Source: Defluviicoccus sp.
GTDB taxonomy: Bacteria > Pseudomonadota > Alphaproteobacteria > MPNO01
DNA length: 21,761 bases
Reading direction: 5' to 3'
Assembly: GCA_028820945.1 (NCBI GenBank)
Contig: JAPPHW010000351.1
Coordinates: 1-21,761 of the forward strand
A program made the position numbers and the translations under genes. Position 1 is the stretch's first letter, and the number at the start of each line of letters is the position of its first letter. Shown here piece by piece: positions 7,690 through 16,516 of the stretch. Below the pieces are notes generated by a model. That model was not told where the DNA came from, ran no database searches, and saw nothing but the letters and a program-made list of their open reading frames with translations.

Positions 7690-8637
7690 ATGACCTTGCC
7701 CGAGCCCGATCCGCCCGTCGTCTCGATGCGGGGCGTGACCAAGCGCTACGGCGCGCGCCCGGCGGTCGACGGTCTCGACCTCGACGTGCCGGAAGGGCAG
7801 TGCTTCGGGCTGCTCGGCCCCAACGGTGCCGGCAAGACGACCACCCTCAGGATGATCTACGGCGCCGCCCAGCCGAGCGCCGGCGTGGTCTCGGTATTCG
7901 GCCTGGAAGTCACGAAACGTGCCAGGGAGGTGCGCGCGCGGCTCGGCGTGACCCTGCAGGACAACGTGCTGATCGAGACCGCGACGGCGCGCGAGAACAT
8001 GAGGATATTCGGGCGGCATTACCTGCTCGACGCCGAAACCATCGCGCGCCGGGAAGACACGCTGGTCGAATTCCTCCAGCTCGGCTCGCATGCGGACATG
8101 GTCGTCCGGCGGCTCTCCGGCGGGTTCAAGCGCCGGCTCGCCATCGCGCTCTCGCTGATGAACATGCCGGAGTTGCTGATTCTCGACGAGCCGACGACCG
8201 GGCTCGATCCGAACGTCCGCCAGGGGCTGTGGTCGCGGGTCCGGGCGCTCAGGGCTTCCGGGACGACGGTGCTGATCACCACGCACTATATGGACGAGGC
8301 CGAGCGCCTGTGCGACCGGGTGGTCATCATGGCGAAGGGCCGCGCGATCGCCGACGATTCGCCGGGCGCGCTGATCTCCACCCATCTCGCGCGCGAGGCG
8401 ATCGAGTTCGACTGCGACGAGGACGAGGAACGCCGGTTTCTCGCGAGTCTCGGCAACGGCGTTCCGCATCTGCGCGCCGGAAACCGGACGATGGCGTTCG
8501 CCGACGACGCGGGTCGACTTCAGGACGCGCTGCGCGATCTGGACGGCGGCGACCGCAGGCCGATCGTCCTGAGACCCGCCAATCTCGAGGACGTTTTCCT
8601 CTCGCTCAGCGGGACGCGGCTCGACGAAGAGGGCTGA
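7690..8637 (+). CDS. ABC exporter ATP-binding protein, NodI/DrrA type
   Basis: This 315-residue ATPase powers an ABC-2 type exporter together with the permease that follows. Walker A is GPNGAGKT at 43-50, the Q-loop glutamine is Gln90, the signature is LSGGF at 142-146, Walker B is LLILDEP at 162-168, and the switch histidine is His199 in TTHYMDEAE. The C-terminal tail ends NLEDVFLSLSGTRL, the usual closing motif of DrrA/NodI/CcmA-like exporter ATPases. The VTKRYGARPAVDGLDLDVPEGQ opening and the RENMRIFGRHYLL segment resemble NodI most closely, but nothing shows a nodulation role. The ATG at 7690 gives a normal N-terminus; the open frame upstream is not convincing. The stop is 1 base from the permease start. 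Confidence 0.92.
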   Translation: MTLPEPDPPVVSMRGVTKRYGARPAVDGLDLDVPEGQCFGLLGPNGAGKTTTLRMIYGAAQPSAGVVSVFGLEVTKRAREVRARLGVTLQDNVLIETATARENMRIFGRHYLLDAETIARREDTLVEFLQLGSHADMVVRRLSGGFKRRLAIALSLMNMPELLILDEPTTGLDPNVRQGLWSRVRALRASGTTVLITTHYMDEAERLCDRVVIMAKGRAIADDSPGALISTHLAREAIEFDCDEDEERRFLASLGNGVPHLRAGNRTMAFADDAGRLQDALRDLDGGDRRPIVLRPANLEDVFLSLSGTRLDEEG

Positions 8638-8638
8638 A

Positions 8639-9406
8639 TTGGACCTGTCGTTCCGTCACGCCTGGTCGGTCTGGCGCCGCAACGCGACGCTCTACCGGCG
8701 CACCTGGAAATTCACGATCCTGCCCAACTTCTTCGAGCCGGTGTTCTACCTGACCGCGATCGGCATCGGCGTCGGCGCGTACATCTCCGAGATCGGCGGG
8801 ATGCGCTATATCGAGTTCCTGACGCCCGGGATGCTGGCCGTCGCCGCGATGCACGGCGCGAGCTTCGAGGTCACCTACAACGTCTACGTCCGCATCCATT
8901 TCGAGAAGGCCTATGACGGCATGCTGACCACGCCGGTCGGGCCCGACGATATCCTGTTCGGCGAGGTGCTTTGGTCGATGACCCGGTCGCTATTCTACGG
9001 CGGGGGATTCTTCATCGTCGCGATGCTGTTCGGACTGGTGCCGTTCCCCGGAGGGCTCGCCGCGCTGGTCGTCGTTCCTCTCGCCGGGTTGTTGTTCTCG
9101 GCAATCGGCTTCGCTTTCACGATCCGAATTCCCACGATCGACGTGTTCAGCTTCTATTTCACCCTGTTCCTCACGCCGCTGTTCCTGTTCTCCGACGTGT
9201 TCTTCCCGATCCGGGAGCGTCTGCCGGGCGCGTGGCTGATCGTGGCCGAGGCGCTGCCGCTCCTGCATCCCGTGCGCCTCGCCCGATCCGCCTTCCAGGG
9301 CGAATGGGGCTGGATCGCGCTGTGGGACGCGGGCTACATCCTGGTCGTCTCGGCGGTGTTGCTCGAATTCGCCCGCCGCGGCGTGCGGAGGCGCCTGATG
9401 AGCTGA
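8639..9406 (+). CDS. ABC-2 type exporter permease, NodJ type
   Basis: The 255 residues carry about six hydrophobic segments (roughly 31-48, 61-80, 118-135, 138-162, 170-190 and 230-246), as expected for an ABC-2 permease. NFFEPVFYLTAIGIGVGAYI at 30-49 and YIEFLTPGMLAVAAMHGASFE at 57-77 resemble the NodJ/DrrB pattern. TPLFLFSDVFFPIRERLP at 179-196 is the re-entrant region typical of this class. The start is TTG at 8639, 1 base after the ATPase stop, with AGAGGG just upstream as ribosome-binding site. The ATPase and permease form one transporter. The cargo is unknown; small lipophilic molecules, sugars or lipo-oligosaccharides are exported by relatives. Confidence 0.9.
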   Translation: MDLSFRHAWSVWRRNATLYRRTWKFTILPNFFEPVFYLTAIGIGVGAYISEIGGMRYIEFLTPGMLAVAAMHGASFEVTYNVYVRIHFEKAYDGMLTTPVGPDDILFGEVLWSMTRSLFYGGGFFIVAMLFGLVPFPGGLAALVVVPLAGLLFSAIGFAFTIRIPTIDVFSFYFTLFLTPLFLFSDVFFPIRERLPGAWLIVAEALPLLHPVRLARSAFQGEWGWIALWDAGYILVVSAVLLEFARRGVRRRLMS

Positions 9407-9419
9407 CGCCGCGCCCGGA

Positions 9420-9448
9420 TTGTCGGTCGGATCGCCCGCGTGTAGCAT
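9420..9448 (+). promoter_or_regulatory. Candidate promoter for the heme-oxygenase-fold gene
   Basis: TTGTCG at 9420-9425 and TAGCAT at 9443-9448, each four of six consensus bases, are separated by 17 bases. Transcription would begin near 9455, about 26 bases before the start codon at 9481. If real, the diiron-type gene can be expressed separately from the exporter. Confidence 0.35.
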
Positions 9449-9480
9449 CGCCGCGCTTCAACACGGAGGGAGAAAGCGAA

Positions 9481-10224
9481 ATGGACGGCACCGCCACCGG
9501 GATCGGCGAAAGGGTCGTTGCCCTCAGGGAAACCTGGCACACCAAGAAGCACCCGTTCTTCCAGGCGATGACGGACGGCTCCCTGCCGCTCAGGGCGCTC
9601 GGGATCTACATGGCGAACCATTACAAGTTCGTCGAGCAGGCGCTGCCTTCCTTCGGTCTCCTGCTTTACCGCGCGCCCAAGGACGTCGCCCAGTCTCTGG
9701 TCGAGAACCTGGCCGAGGAAGAGGGGCTGATGGCCTCGCCCGGCGAGGGCAAGGAGCCGCACGATCACATGGAGATGATCTTCGATTTCTGCAACGCGGC
9801 AGGGCTCGCCACCGAGGAGGTCAAGGCGTTGCAGATGGGACCGGCCTGGTGGGCGCGGACTCTCCATTACGTGCACTGCCTGCGGGACGAGCCGGTCGGC
9901 GTCGCGCTCGCCATGCAGTCGACCCAGGAGGGCCAGCAGGTCGCGCTCAACGTCGAGATCACCATCCCGTCCTTCGCGAAGCATTACGGCTACGGTCCGG
10001 ACGCGAAGGAGATCGCCTTCTTCGTCGAGCACGCCGAGGCCGATCTCGAGCACTCCAACCGGCAGATGGCGCTCTGCGAGAAATACGTCACGCCCGATCT
10101 CGAGGAGCGTACCCTCCAGGTTTGCGAGGAAGCGGTCCGGCTGCGCTGGGCGTCGATTACCGAGATCTACCGCGAGCACGTGCTGAACGAGGCCGAGATC
10201 CTGCCGCCGGGCGTCGCCGCCTGA
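9481..10224 (+). CDS. Heme-oxygenase-fold putative diiron oxidase (CADD/PqqC-like)
   Basis: The 247 residues match the helical TenA/PqqC/CADD superfamily. HPFFQAMTDGSLPLRALGIY at 24-43 and ENLAEEEG at 75-82 are typical helices. The ligand set of heme-oxygenase-like diiron oxidases is complete by inspection: Glu81, His96, Glu159 (VEITIP) and the C-terminal His184-x3-Asp188-x2-His191. Characterised members perform oxidative C-C or C-N chemistry, such as CADD, UndA, BesC and SznF. PqqC is a metal-free cousin. The substrate here is unknown. The ATG at 9481 follows GGAGG at a good distance. It lies 74 bases after the exporter permease, in the same orientation, and runs almost tail-to-tail into the UbiD-like gene, with 10 bases between. 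Databases may label it a TenA-family regulator, which the residues do not support. Confidence 0.82.
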   Translation: MDGTATGIGERVVALRETWHTKKHPFFQAMTDGSLPLRALGIYMANHYKFVEQALPSFGLLLYRAPKDVAQSLVENLAEEEGLMASPGEGKEPHDHMEMIFDFCNAAGLATEEVKALQMGPAWWARTLHYVHCLRDEPVGVALAMQSTQEGQQVALNVEITIPSFAKHYGYGPDAKEIAFFVEHAEADLEHSNRQMALCEKYVTPDLEERTLQVCEEAVRLRWASITEIYREHVLNEAEILPPGVAA

Positions 10225-10234
10225 CGAGCCTTCG

Positions 10235-11636
10235 TCACGGAAGGAAGTCGTCCAGGTTCACGCTGTCGAAGTTCTTCGGGATCGCGCGTTCGAAGCGGGC
10301 GCGCGCGTCGGCCTGCGTCGGCGCCGGCATGGTGGCGTCGACCATCCATTTGGTGCCCAACCGGTGCAGGCTGTCCATCCCCTCGACGATGGGCGAGATG
10401 TTGTCGAGCGGGAACACCCGCGTGTTCGGGATCAGCACGACATCCTTCTCCGCGTGCACCGGTGGTCATCGACCACATCACCTGGCGCAGGTCGGCGGCG
10501 TCGATGTCCTCGTCCACCGCGATCGCGACCTTGGGGTGGAGATAAGGGCCGGACAGCGCCGCCATGAGCGCGGTCTTGGCCTGACCTTCCACGCGCGGGC
10601 GGATCTTCAGCACCAGCATCATCAGCCCGGCCGCGGTGACGCAGCGGATGTCGCGCAAATCCAGCCCGCCCTCGACGTTTCTCAGATGCTCCCGGGTCGC
10701 GATCTCGATGCCGAGCGCGGTGGTCTGCTGGGTGTCGGTAACCGGGAAGCCGCAATGGATGGCGTAGAAGATCGGGTCCTTGCGCCGCGTGATCGCCTTG
10801 ACCTTGAAGATCTCCGAGTGTCCCTGCATGGCGTAGGTACCGGGCACCTCGCCGAACGGGCCTTCGGGCTCCAGGTGGTTGGGCAGCACCTCGCCCTCGA
10901 TCACCAGCTCGGCCTCGGCGGGGACCTCCACATCGATGGTCTCGCATTTGACCATCCGCACGGCCTCGCCGAGCAGCCCGCCGGAGAGCTCGAGCTCGTC
11001 GACGCCGAACCGCGTCGTATAGGCCGACCCGAAGAAGATCGCCGGGTGCACGCCGAACACCATCGCGACCGGAGTCGGCTCGTTGCGCTCGCAATACATG
11101 TCGTAGATCCGCCGCGCCTGGCGGTGCAGCATCAGGAACCCCGTTTTGTCCCGGCCCATGATCTGCTGGCGGTGGATCGACATGTTGCGGATGCCGGTCT
11201 CGGGGTCCTTGATGATCGCCATGCCGGAGGCGAGGAAGCGGCCGCCGTCCTTTTCCGAGGTGAGCATCGCCGGGATGTCGTTGAGGTTTGCATCCTCGCC
11301 CTTGAGGATCACCTCCCTGACCGGCGCGTTGTCCGGATCGACGTCCTCGGTCGGAATCGGCTCGCGCAGCCGGAGCGACATCGTCTCCAGCATCTCGTCT
11401 TCAGGGATGCCGAGCCCGATCGACCACTTACCGCGGTCGGCGAGGATCTGGCTGCAGGCCTGCCAGCCGTCATGGCCCTTGATGTTGGTGAACAGGCTCG
11501 ACTTGCCGAGGTCGTTGTAGGTCTTCCACTCGACCGCCGACATGTTCGCCAGCGGATCGACTTCCTTGGTGAAATGGATCATCTCGCCCTGCTGCTGCAG
11601 GTTGGCGAGGAAGGTGCGGTACGATTGATCTGGCAT
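10235..11636 (-). pseudogene. UbiD-family prenyl-FMN decarboxylase with a C-terminal frameshift
   Basis: Two frames together encode about 467 residues of a UbiD-type decarboxylase. The main frame covers residues 1-392 from the ATG at 11636, which has a GGAG site 8 bases upstream. It contains Asn151 and Arg156 (NMSIHR), His171, the DELELSGGLLG region near 213-223, and Glu258/Glu263 in EGPFGE, so the Arg-Glu-Glu catalytic triad known from Fdc1 is intact. After SMTT (coding bases 10466-10461) the frame is lost. The expected continuation VHAEKDVVLIPNTRVFPLDN resumes in another frame from about 10459 and runs to the stop at 10235-10237. The break fits loss of two bases from an arginine codon. Without correction the reading runs to 10167, overlapping the neighbouring gene. 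It may be a true mutation or an assembly error. The enzyme needs prenyl-FMN from UbiX, which is not encoded in this window. Confidence 0.85.
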
Positions 11637-11719
11637 GGTCGGGACTCCGGGGAAACGCGTGCCCGGCCGGCTGACGGTCCGGGCTGGAGCGCGGTTTTAG
11701 AGAACGGGCGGGGCGGTCG

Positions 11720-12529
11720 CTACTGCCCCTTGAACTTGGCCGGACGGCGTTCGGCGAACGCCTTCAGCCCCTCGGCCCGGTCCTCCGACCAGGCGAGCAT
11801 GTAGGCGAGATCCGCTTCCTGCATGAAGCCCTGCATCAGCGGCAGGTCCATGCCGCGGTCGATGGCCTGCTTGGTCATCATGATGGCGAGCGGACCGTTC
11901 TTCGCCATCGCCGCCACGATCTCGCGCGCCTTGGCGAGGGCTTCTCCCTTGGGCGTGACATGGTTGACGATGCGGTACGATCTGGCTTCCTCGGCGCCGA
12001 TCCTGCGCGCGGTCCAGATCAGCTCCTTGGCGAGCGCGGCGCCGATCATGCGGGGCAGGTTCTGGGTCCCGCCGGCGCCCGGGATCAGGCCGTGACGGGA
12101 TTCCGGCAGGCCGAACTGCGCATCTTCGCCGGCCACGATCATGTCGCCGAACATGGCCAGCTCGAACCCGCCGCCGAGGCAGTACCCCTCCACCGCCGAG
12201 ATCACCGGCTTGGTGTAAGCCTGCATGAACTTGTAGAGGACCCGGTTCCGGCGGACGTTGTAGCGCGCGCGGTAATTGTCGTAGCGCTCGTGGATCTCGT
12301 CCTTGAAGCCGCCCAGATCGGCGCCGGCGCAGAACGCGCGCTCGTTCCCCTGGAGGATCACGACGAGGATCTCGCGGTCGAGCTCGACCGCCGCCATGGC
12401 GTCCATGATCTCGTCGGCCATCGGCTCGTTGATCGCGTTCATCACCTCCGGCCGGTCGAGCGTGACTTCGAGCGCGCCGTCCCGCCGTTCGACCTTGATG
12501 GTCTCATAGCCTCCGCTTTCTTCCGTCAC
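11720..12529 (-). CDS. Enoyl-CoA hydratase/isomerase family protein
   Basis: The 269-residue protein is a crotonase-fold enzyme that probably hydrates an enoyl-CoA. The oxyanion-hole segments are AFCAGADLGG at 65-74 and YCLGGGFELAM at 116-126. Both catalytic glutamates of true hydratases are present, Glu123 and Glu143 (LPES), followed by GLIPGAGGTQNLPR. The chosen start is GTG at 12529, because GGAGG lies 5 bases upstream. An ATG 24 bases further upstream is less likely because it would place that site inside the gene. The UbiD-like gene follows after 83 bases and is probably cotranscribed, which suggests a catabolic sequence of decarboxylation and CoA-thioester hydration. The acyl substrate is unknown. 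Confidence 0.92.
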   Translation of the reverse strand: MTEESGGYETIKVERRDGALEVTLDRPEVMNAINEPMADEIMDAMAAVELDREILVVILQGNERAFCAGADLGGFKDEIHERYDNYRARYNVRRNRVLYKFMQAYTKPVISAVEGYCLGGGFELAMFGDMIVAGEDAQFGLPESRHGLIPGAGGTQNLPRMIGAALAKELIWTARRIGAEEARSYRIVNHVTPKGEALAKAREIVAAMAKNGPLAIMMTKQAIDRGMDLPLMQGFMQEADLAYMLAWSEDRAEGLKAFAERRPAKFKGQ

Positions 12530-12554
12530 GCCAGCCTCCGGCCTGTTCCGCAAA

Positions 12555-12579
12555 GGGCCGCATTATAGCCACGCGGCCC
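12555..12579. promoter_or_regulatory. Inverted repeat framing the hydratase -10 box, candidate operator
   Basis: GGGCCGC at 12555-12561 and its exact complement GCGGCCC at 12573-12579 are separated by 11 bases that contain the leftward TATAAT box (12562-12567 read on the minus strand). Perfect 7-base arms around a -10 element between divergent genes look like a repressor-binding site. A chance GC-rich repeat is possible. Confidence 0.35.
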
Positions 12580-12590
12580 GGGGGTGCTAT
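12562..12590 (-). promoter_or_regulatory. Candidate promoter for the enoyl-CoA hydratase gene
   Basis: On the minus strand a perfect TATAAT occupies 12567-12562. The hexamer 17 bases upstream, ATAGCA at 12590-12585, matches the -35 at three of six positions. Transcription would begin near 12555, about 26 bases before the GTG start at 12529. The weak -35 suggests an activator is needed. Confidence 0.4.
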
Positions 12591-12618
12591 GGACCGGCCG
12601 GACGGTGCCCGCTATATC
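12590..12618 (+). promoter_or_regulatory. Weak candidate promoter for the aldehyde dehydrogenase gene
   Basis: TGGACC at 12590-12595 and TATATC at 12613-12618 each match consensus at four of six positions with a 17-base spacer. A GC hairpin, GGCCC at 12626-12630 and GGGCC at 12635-12639, follows at once in the presumed leader. Confidence 0.25.
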
Positions 12619-12663
12619 TCCGCGCGGCCCGCCGGGGCCTCATTTCGAGGGAGAACGGGGACG

Positions 12664-14184
12664 ATGGAGACCTACCAGCTCTATATCGACGGCGCGTTCG
12701 TCGACGCCGAAGGCGGCAGGACGCAGCCCAGCATCAACCCGTTCGACGGCGAGGCGATCGCCGAAATTCCGGTGGCGAGTCCCGCCGATGCGGAAAAGGC
12801 GATCGCCGCGGCGCGCAAGGCCTTCGACGAGGGGCCCTGGCCGCATATGAGCGGCGAGGAGCGGTCGGCGGCGATCGGCAAACTGGCCGCGACGATGAAG
12901 GAACGGCAGAAGGAACTCGCGGCGAACGAATCCCGGGATTCCGGCGGCACCATCGCGAAATGCGGCGCCGATGCCTATCTCGCCCAGCGGCAGATGGCGT
13001 ATTTCGGCGAGATGGCGAAGCGATACAACGCCGAGGCGAAGGAGATCGAGGGGATGTCCCGTCCGGGGCGGTCCTTCAACTACACGATTCGCGAGCCGAT
13101 CGGCGTCTGCGCTTCCATCATCCCGTGGAACTTCCCCCTCCTGATGGCGGTCTGGAAGCTCGGGCCCGCGCTCGCCACCGGCAACACCATCGTGCTCAAG
13201 CCCGCCAGCGACACGCCTCTCAACGCGATGGAGCTCGCCCGGATCGTCGACGAGGTCGGCTTTCCGCCCGGCGTCGTCAACGTGATCGCCGGCCCCGGCG
13301 GCAGCATCGGCGAAGTCATGACCACCAGCCCGCTGGTCGACAAGGTCGCCTTCACGGGTTCCACGGAGGTCGGCCGCGACATCATGGCCAAGGCGTCGGG
13401 CACTCTGAAGAAGGTCACTCTCGAATGCGGCGGCAAGTCGGCCAATATCGTGCTGCACGACGCCAACTGGGACATCGCGATCGACGGTTCGATCTTCGCC
13501 TCGTTCTACCACCAGGGCCAAGTCTGCGAGTCGGGCACCAGGCTGCTGCTGCCGAAAGACCGGCACGACGACTTCGTGGGGCAGATGGTCGCCAAGCTCG
13601 AGGCGCTTCCGATGGGCGATCCGCTCGATCCGGCGACCAAGCTCGGCCCGGTCGTGTCGGAGCGCCACATGGAGACCGTCCTCGACTATATCGAGCTCGG
13701 CAAGAAGGAGGGCGCCAAGCTCGCCTGCGGCGGCGCGCGCGCGATCGATGGTCCGCTCGGCAAGGGCTATTTCATCGAGCCCACGGTCTTCGTCGACGTC
13801 ACCAACGACATGCGGATCGCCCAGGAGGAGATCTTCGGGCCTGTCCTGTGCGTGCTCAAATACGACAGCGAGGACGAGGCGGTCGCTATCGCCAACGATT
13901 CGATCTTCGGCCTCGGCGGCGGCGTGTGGAGCGAAGACCTCGACCACGCGCGGGAAATCGCCGCCCGGATGCGGACCGGGACCGTGTGGATCAACGACTG
14001 GCACCTGCTGAGCGAGCGGATGCCGTTCGGCGGCTACAAGCAGTCCGGCATCGGGCGCGAGTTCGGCGAAGAGGGGCTGAACGAGTACACCGAGGTTAAG
14101 GCGCTCCACGTCGACGACACAAGGACGCGCGACAACAAGCCTTGGTACGACATGTTGGTGCCGCGCGAAAAGACGGACGCCTGA
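12664..14184 (+). CDS. NAD(P)-dependent aldehyde dehydrogenase family protein
   Basis: The 506 residues match a class I/II-type aldehyde dehydrogenase, which oxidises an aldehyde to its acid. The substrate-site asparagine is Asn156 in PWNFP, the coenzyme-binding motif is GSTEVG at 232-237, the general base is Glu254 in LECGGKS, and the catalytic cysteine is Cys288 in GQVCESGTRL. EEIFGPV and MPFGGYKQSGIGRE near the C-terminus are canonical. The ATG at 12664 follows GGGGA at a short distance. The specific substrate cannot be read from the sequence. Divergent placement from the hydratase/UbiD-like unit suggests a role in the same catabolic route. The following oxidoreductase starts 2 bases after the stop. 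Confidence 0.95.
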   Translation: METYQLYIDGAFVDAEGGRTQPSINPFDGEAIAEIPVASPADAEKAIAAARKAFDEGPWPHMSGEERSAAIGKLAATMKERQKELAANESRDSGGTIAKCGADAYLAQRQMAYFGEMAKRYNAEAKEIEGMSRPGRSFNYTIREPIGVCASIIPWNFPLLMAVWKLGPALATGNTIVLKPASDTPLNAMELARIVDEVGFPPGVVNVIAGPGGSIGEVMTTSPLVDKVAFTGSTEVGRDIMAKASGTLKKVTLECGGKSANIVLHDANWDIAIDGSIFASFYHQGQVCESGTRLLLPKDRHDDFVGQMVAKLEALPMGDPLDPATKLGPVVSERHMETVLDYIELGKKEGAKLACGGARAIDGPLGKGYFIEPTVFVDVTNDMRIAQEEIFGPVLCVLKYDSEDEAVAIANDSIFGLGGGVWSEDLDHAREIAARMRTGTVWINDWHLLSERMPFGGYKQSGIGREFGEEGLNEYTEVKALHVDDTRTRDNKPWYDMLVPREKTDA

Positions 14185-14186
14185 CC

Positions 14187-15167
14187 GTGATCCGCGCGGC
14201 TGTCGTCGGTCTCGGCCGCTGGGGCCAGACTCTCGTCGACTCGCTCGGCGAAGGGTCCGATGCCATCCGGTTCGTCCGCGCCGTCACGCGTACGCCCTCG
14301 AAGGTGGAGGACTACGCCGCGGCCAAGGGGATGGCGCTGGGCGCGGATTACGACGAGGCGCTTTCGGACCCGGACATCGACGCGGTCGTGCTGGCTACGC
14401 CGCATTCGCTCCATCGCGAGCAGATCGTCGCGGCGGCCGAGGCGGGCAAGCATGTCTTCTGCGAGAAGCCCTTGACTCTTTCGGCCGACGACGCGGAAAG
14501 CGCCATCGAGGCGACCGACAAGGCGGGGGTCACGCTGGCGATCGGCCACAACCGGCGGTTCGCGCCCAATTTCCGCGCGATGCAGGGAATCCTGGACGGC
14601 GGCCGGCTGGGCGAAATTCTCCATGTGGAAGGGAATTTCTCGGCCGATCTCACCCGAGCGGCGGAGACCTGGCGGGCGGATGCCGCGGAGAGCCCGGCCG
14701 GCGGCATGACCTCTCTCGGCATCCATGTCGTGGATGCCTTCATCGCGCTTGCCGGCCGGATGACATCCGTCCGCGCGTCGAGCAAGCGCATCGCGCTGCC
14801 GTTCGGTGTCGACGACGCGACCTCGGTCCTGATCGACTTCGAGAACGGCTGCACCGGCTATCTCGGCACCGTCGCCGCGACCGCCCATCTCTATCAGGTG
14901 CGCGTGTTCGGGACCGAGGGGTGGGCCCAGATCCACGCCCTCGACCGGCTCGAAGCCGATTTCCGCGACGGCAGCCGCGACGAACGGCGCTGGGACGGTT
15001 ACGACTATCCCGGCTATCGCACGATCCGCGAATGCCTGGAGGCGTTCGCGACGGCGGCGGCGGGCGGGGCTCCGTTTCCTGTCCCGCCGGGCGAAATGGG
15101 ACATGCGGTCGGGGTGCTCGAGGCGATCGTCCGGTCGGCCGAAACCGGCGAGGCCCAGCCCGTCTGA
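14187..15167 (+). CDS. Gfo/Idh/MocA family NAD(P)-dependent oxidoreductase
   Basis: The 326-residue protein has the two-domain Gfo/Idh/MocA layout: an N-terminal Rossmann fold opening VVGLGRWGQ at 6-14, the signature EKPLT at 93-97, and a C-terminal substrate domain with GGMTSLGIHVVD at 172-183, in which His180 is the likely catalytic residue. Family members oxidise or reduce sugars, inositols and related polyols, or biliverdin. The substrate is unknown. The start is GTG at 14187, 2 bases after the aldehyde dehydrogenase stop, so the two are one operon. The open frame does not extend usefully upstream. The final residues GEAQPV give a normal end. Confidence 0.92.
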   Translation: MIRAAVVGLGRWGQTLVDSLGEGSDAIRFVRAVTRTPSKVEDYAAAKGMALGADYDEALSDPDIDAVVLATPHSLHREQIVAAAEAGKHVFCEKPLTLSADDAESAIEATDKAGVTLAIGHNRRFAPNFRAMQGILDGGRLGEILHVEGNFSADLTRAAETWRADAAESPAGGMTSLGIHVVDAFIALAGRMTSVRASSKRIALPFGVDDATSVLIDFENGCTGYLGTVAATAHLYQVRVFGTEGWAQIHALDRLEADFRDGSRDERRWDGYDYPGYRTIRECLEAFATAAAGGAPFPVPPGEMGHAVGVLEAIVRSAETGEAQPV

Positions 15168-15299
15168 GTCCGTTCCCCGCGCGACCCGGCGAACCCGGCC
15201 GATAGGTTAAGCTCACCCGATTGTGAGGAGAGGCATCCTTGCGGTTGCCGCCCGAGACCCAACCTTAGGGGCTACATGTCGTTCCGGAGGAACAAGACC

Positions 15300-16295
<996 letters not shown>

Positions 16296-16313
16296 CCGGG
16301 GCAGTCGCGCCCA

Positions 16314-16342
16314 TTGTCGGCCAACCGGGCGCGCTCTATAGT
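16314..16342 (+). promoter_or_regulatory. Candidate promoter for the VWA/J-domain gene pair
   Basis: TTGTCG at 16314-16319 (four of six) and TATAGT at 16337-16342 (five of six) are separated by 17 bases. Transcription from near 16349 would leave a leader of about 168 bases before the VWA gene at 16517. The leader contains the hairpin at 16441-16457. Confidence 0.45.
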
Positions 16343-16440
16343 CGGATCGGCCGCAAATGGGCGGTTTCGCCGGGGTCTCGGCGCCTGCATGCCCACCGCT
16401 GGGCGGAAGCGGGGTTCCACGATACCGCCGTCTGGATTTC

Positions 16441-16457
16441 GCCCTTCGGGTAAGGGC
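16441..16457 (+). other. Hairpin in the leader of the VWA gene
   Basis: GCCCTT at 16441-16446 and AAGGGC at 16452-16457 form a perfect 6-bp stem with a 5-base loop. No T tract follows, so it is not a standard terminator. A competing stem between GCCC and the loop's GGGT is also possible. A role in leader control is inference. Confidence 0.3.
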
Positions 16458-16516
16458 AAACTTCTGGATACGGGGAGGCGCGTACACTATCTCTCCGGTG
16501 AGAACGAGTGGGACCG

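Noticed and set aside
7690..9406. Nodulation exporter NodIJ in the strict sense
   Set aside because: The similarity is at family level only. No nod genes or nod boxes are present, so a general exporter name is used.
9481..10224. TenA-type thiaminase or transcriptional regulator
   Set aside because: The active-site Cys and surrounding motifs of TenA are not evident, while a full diiron ligand set is present.
10167..10234. Continuation of the UbiD frame to a stop at 10167
   Set aside because: The sequence after the frame break has no UbiD similarity and overlaps the 3' end of the diiron-type gene. The genuine C-terminus is found in another frame ending at 10235.
11637..11719. Rho-independent terminator between hydratase and UbiD-like genes
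   Set aside because: A GCCCGG/CCGGGC stem is possible, but no T run follows it on the minus strand.
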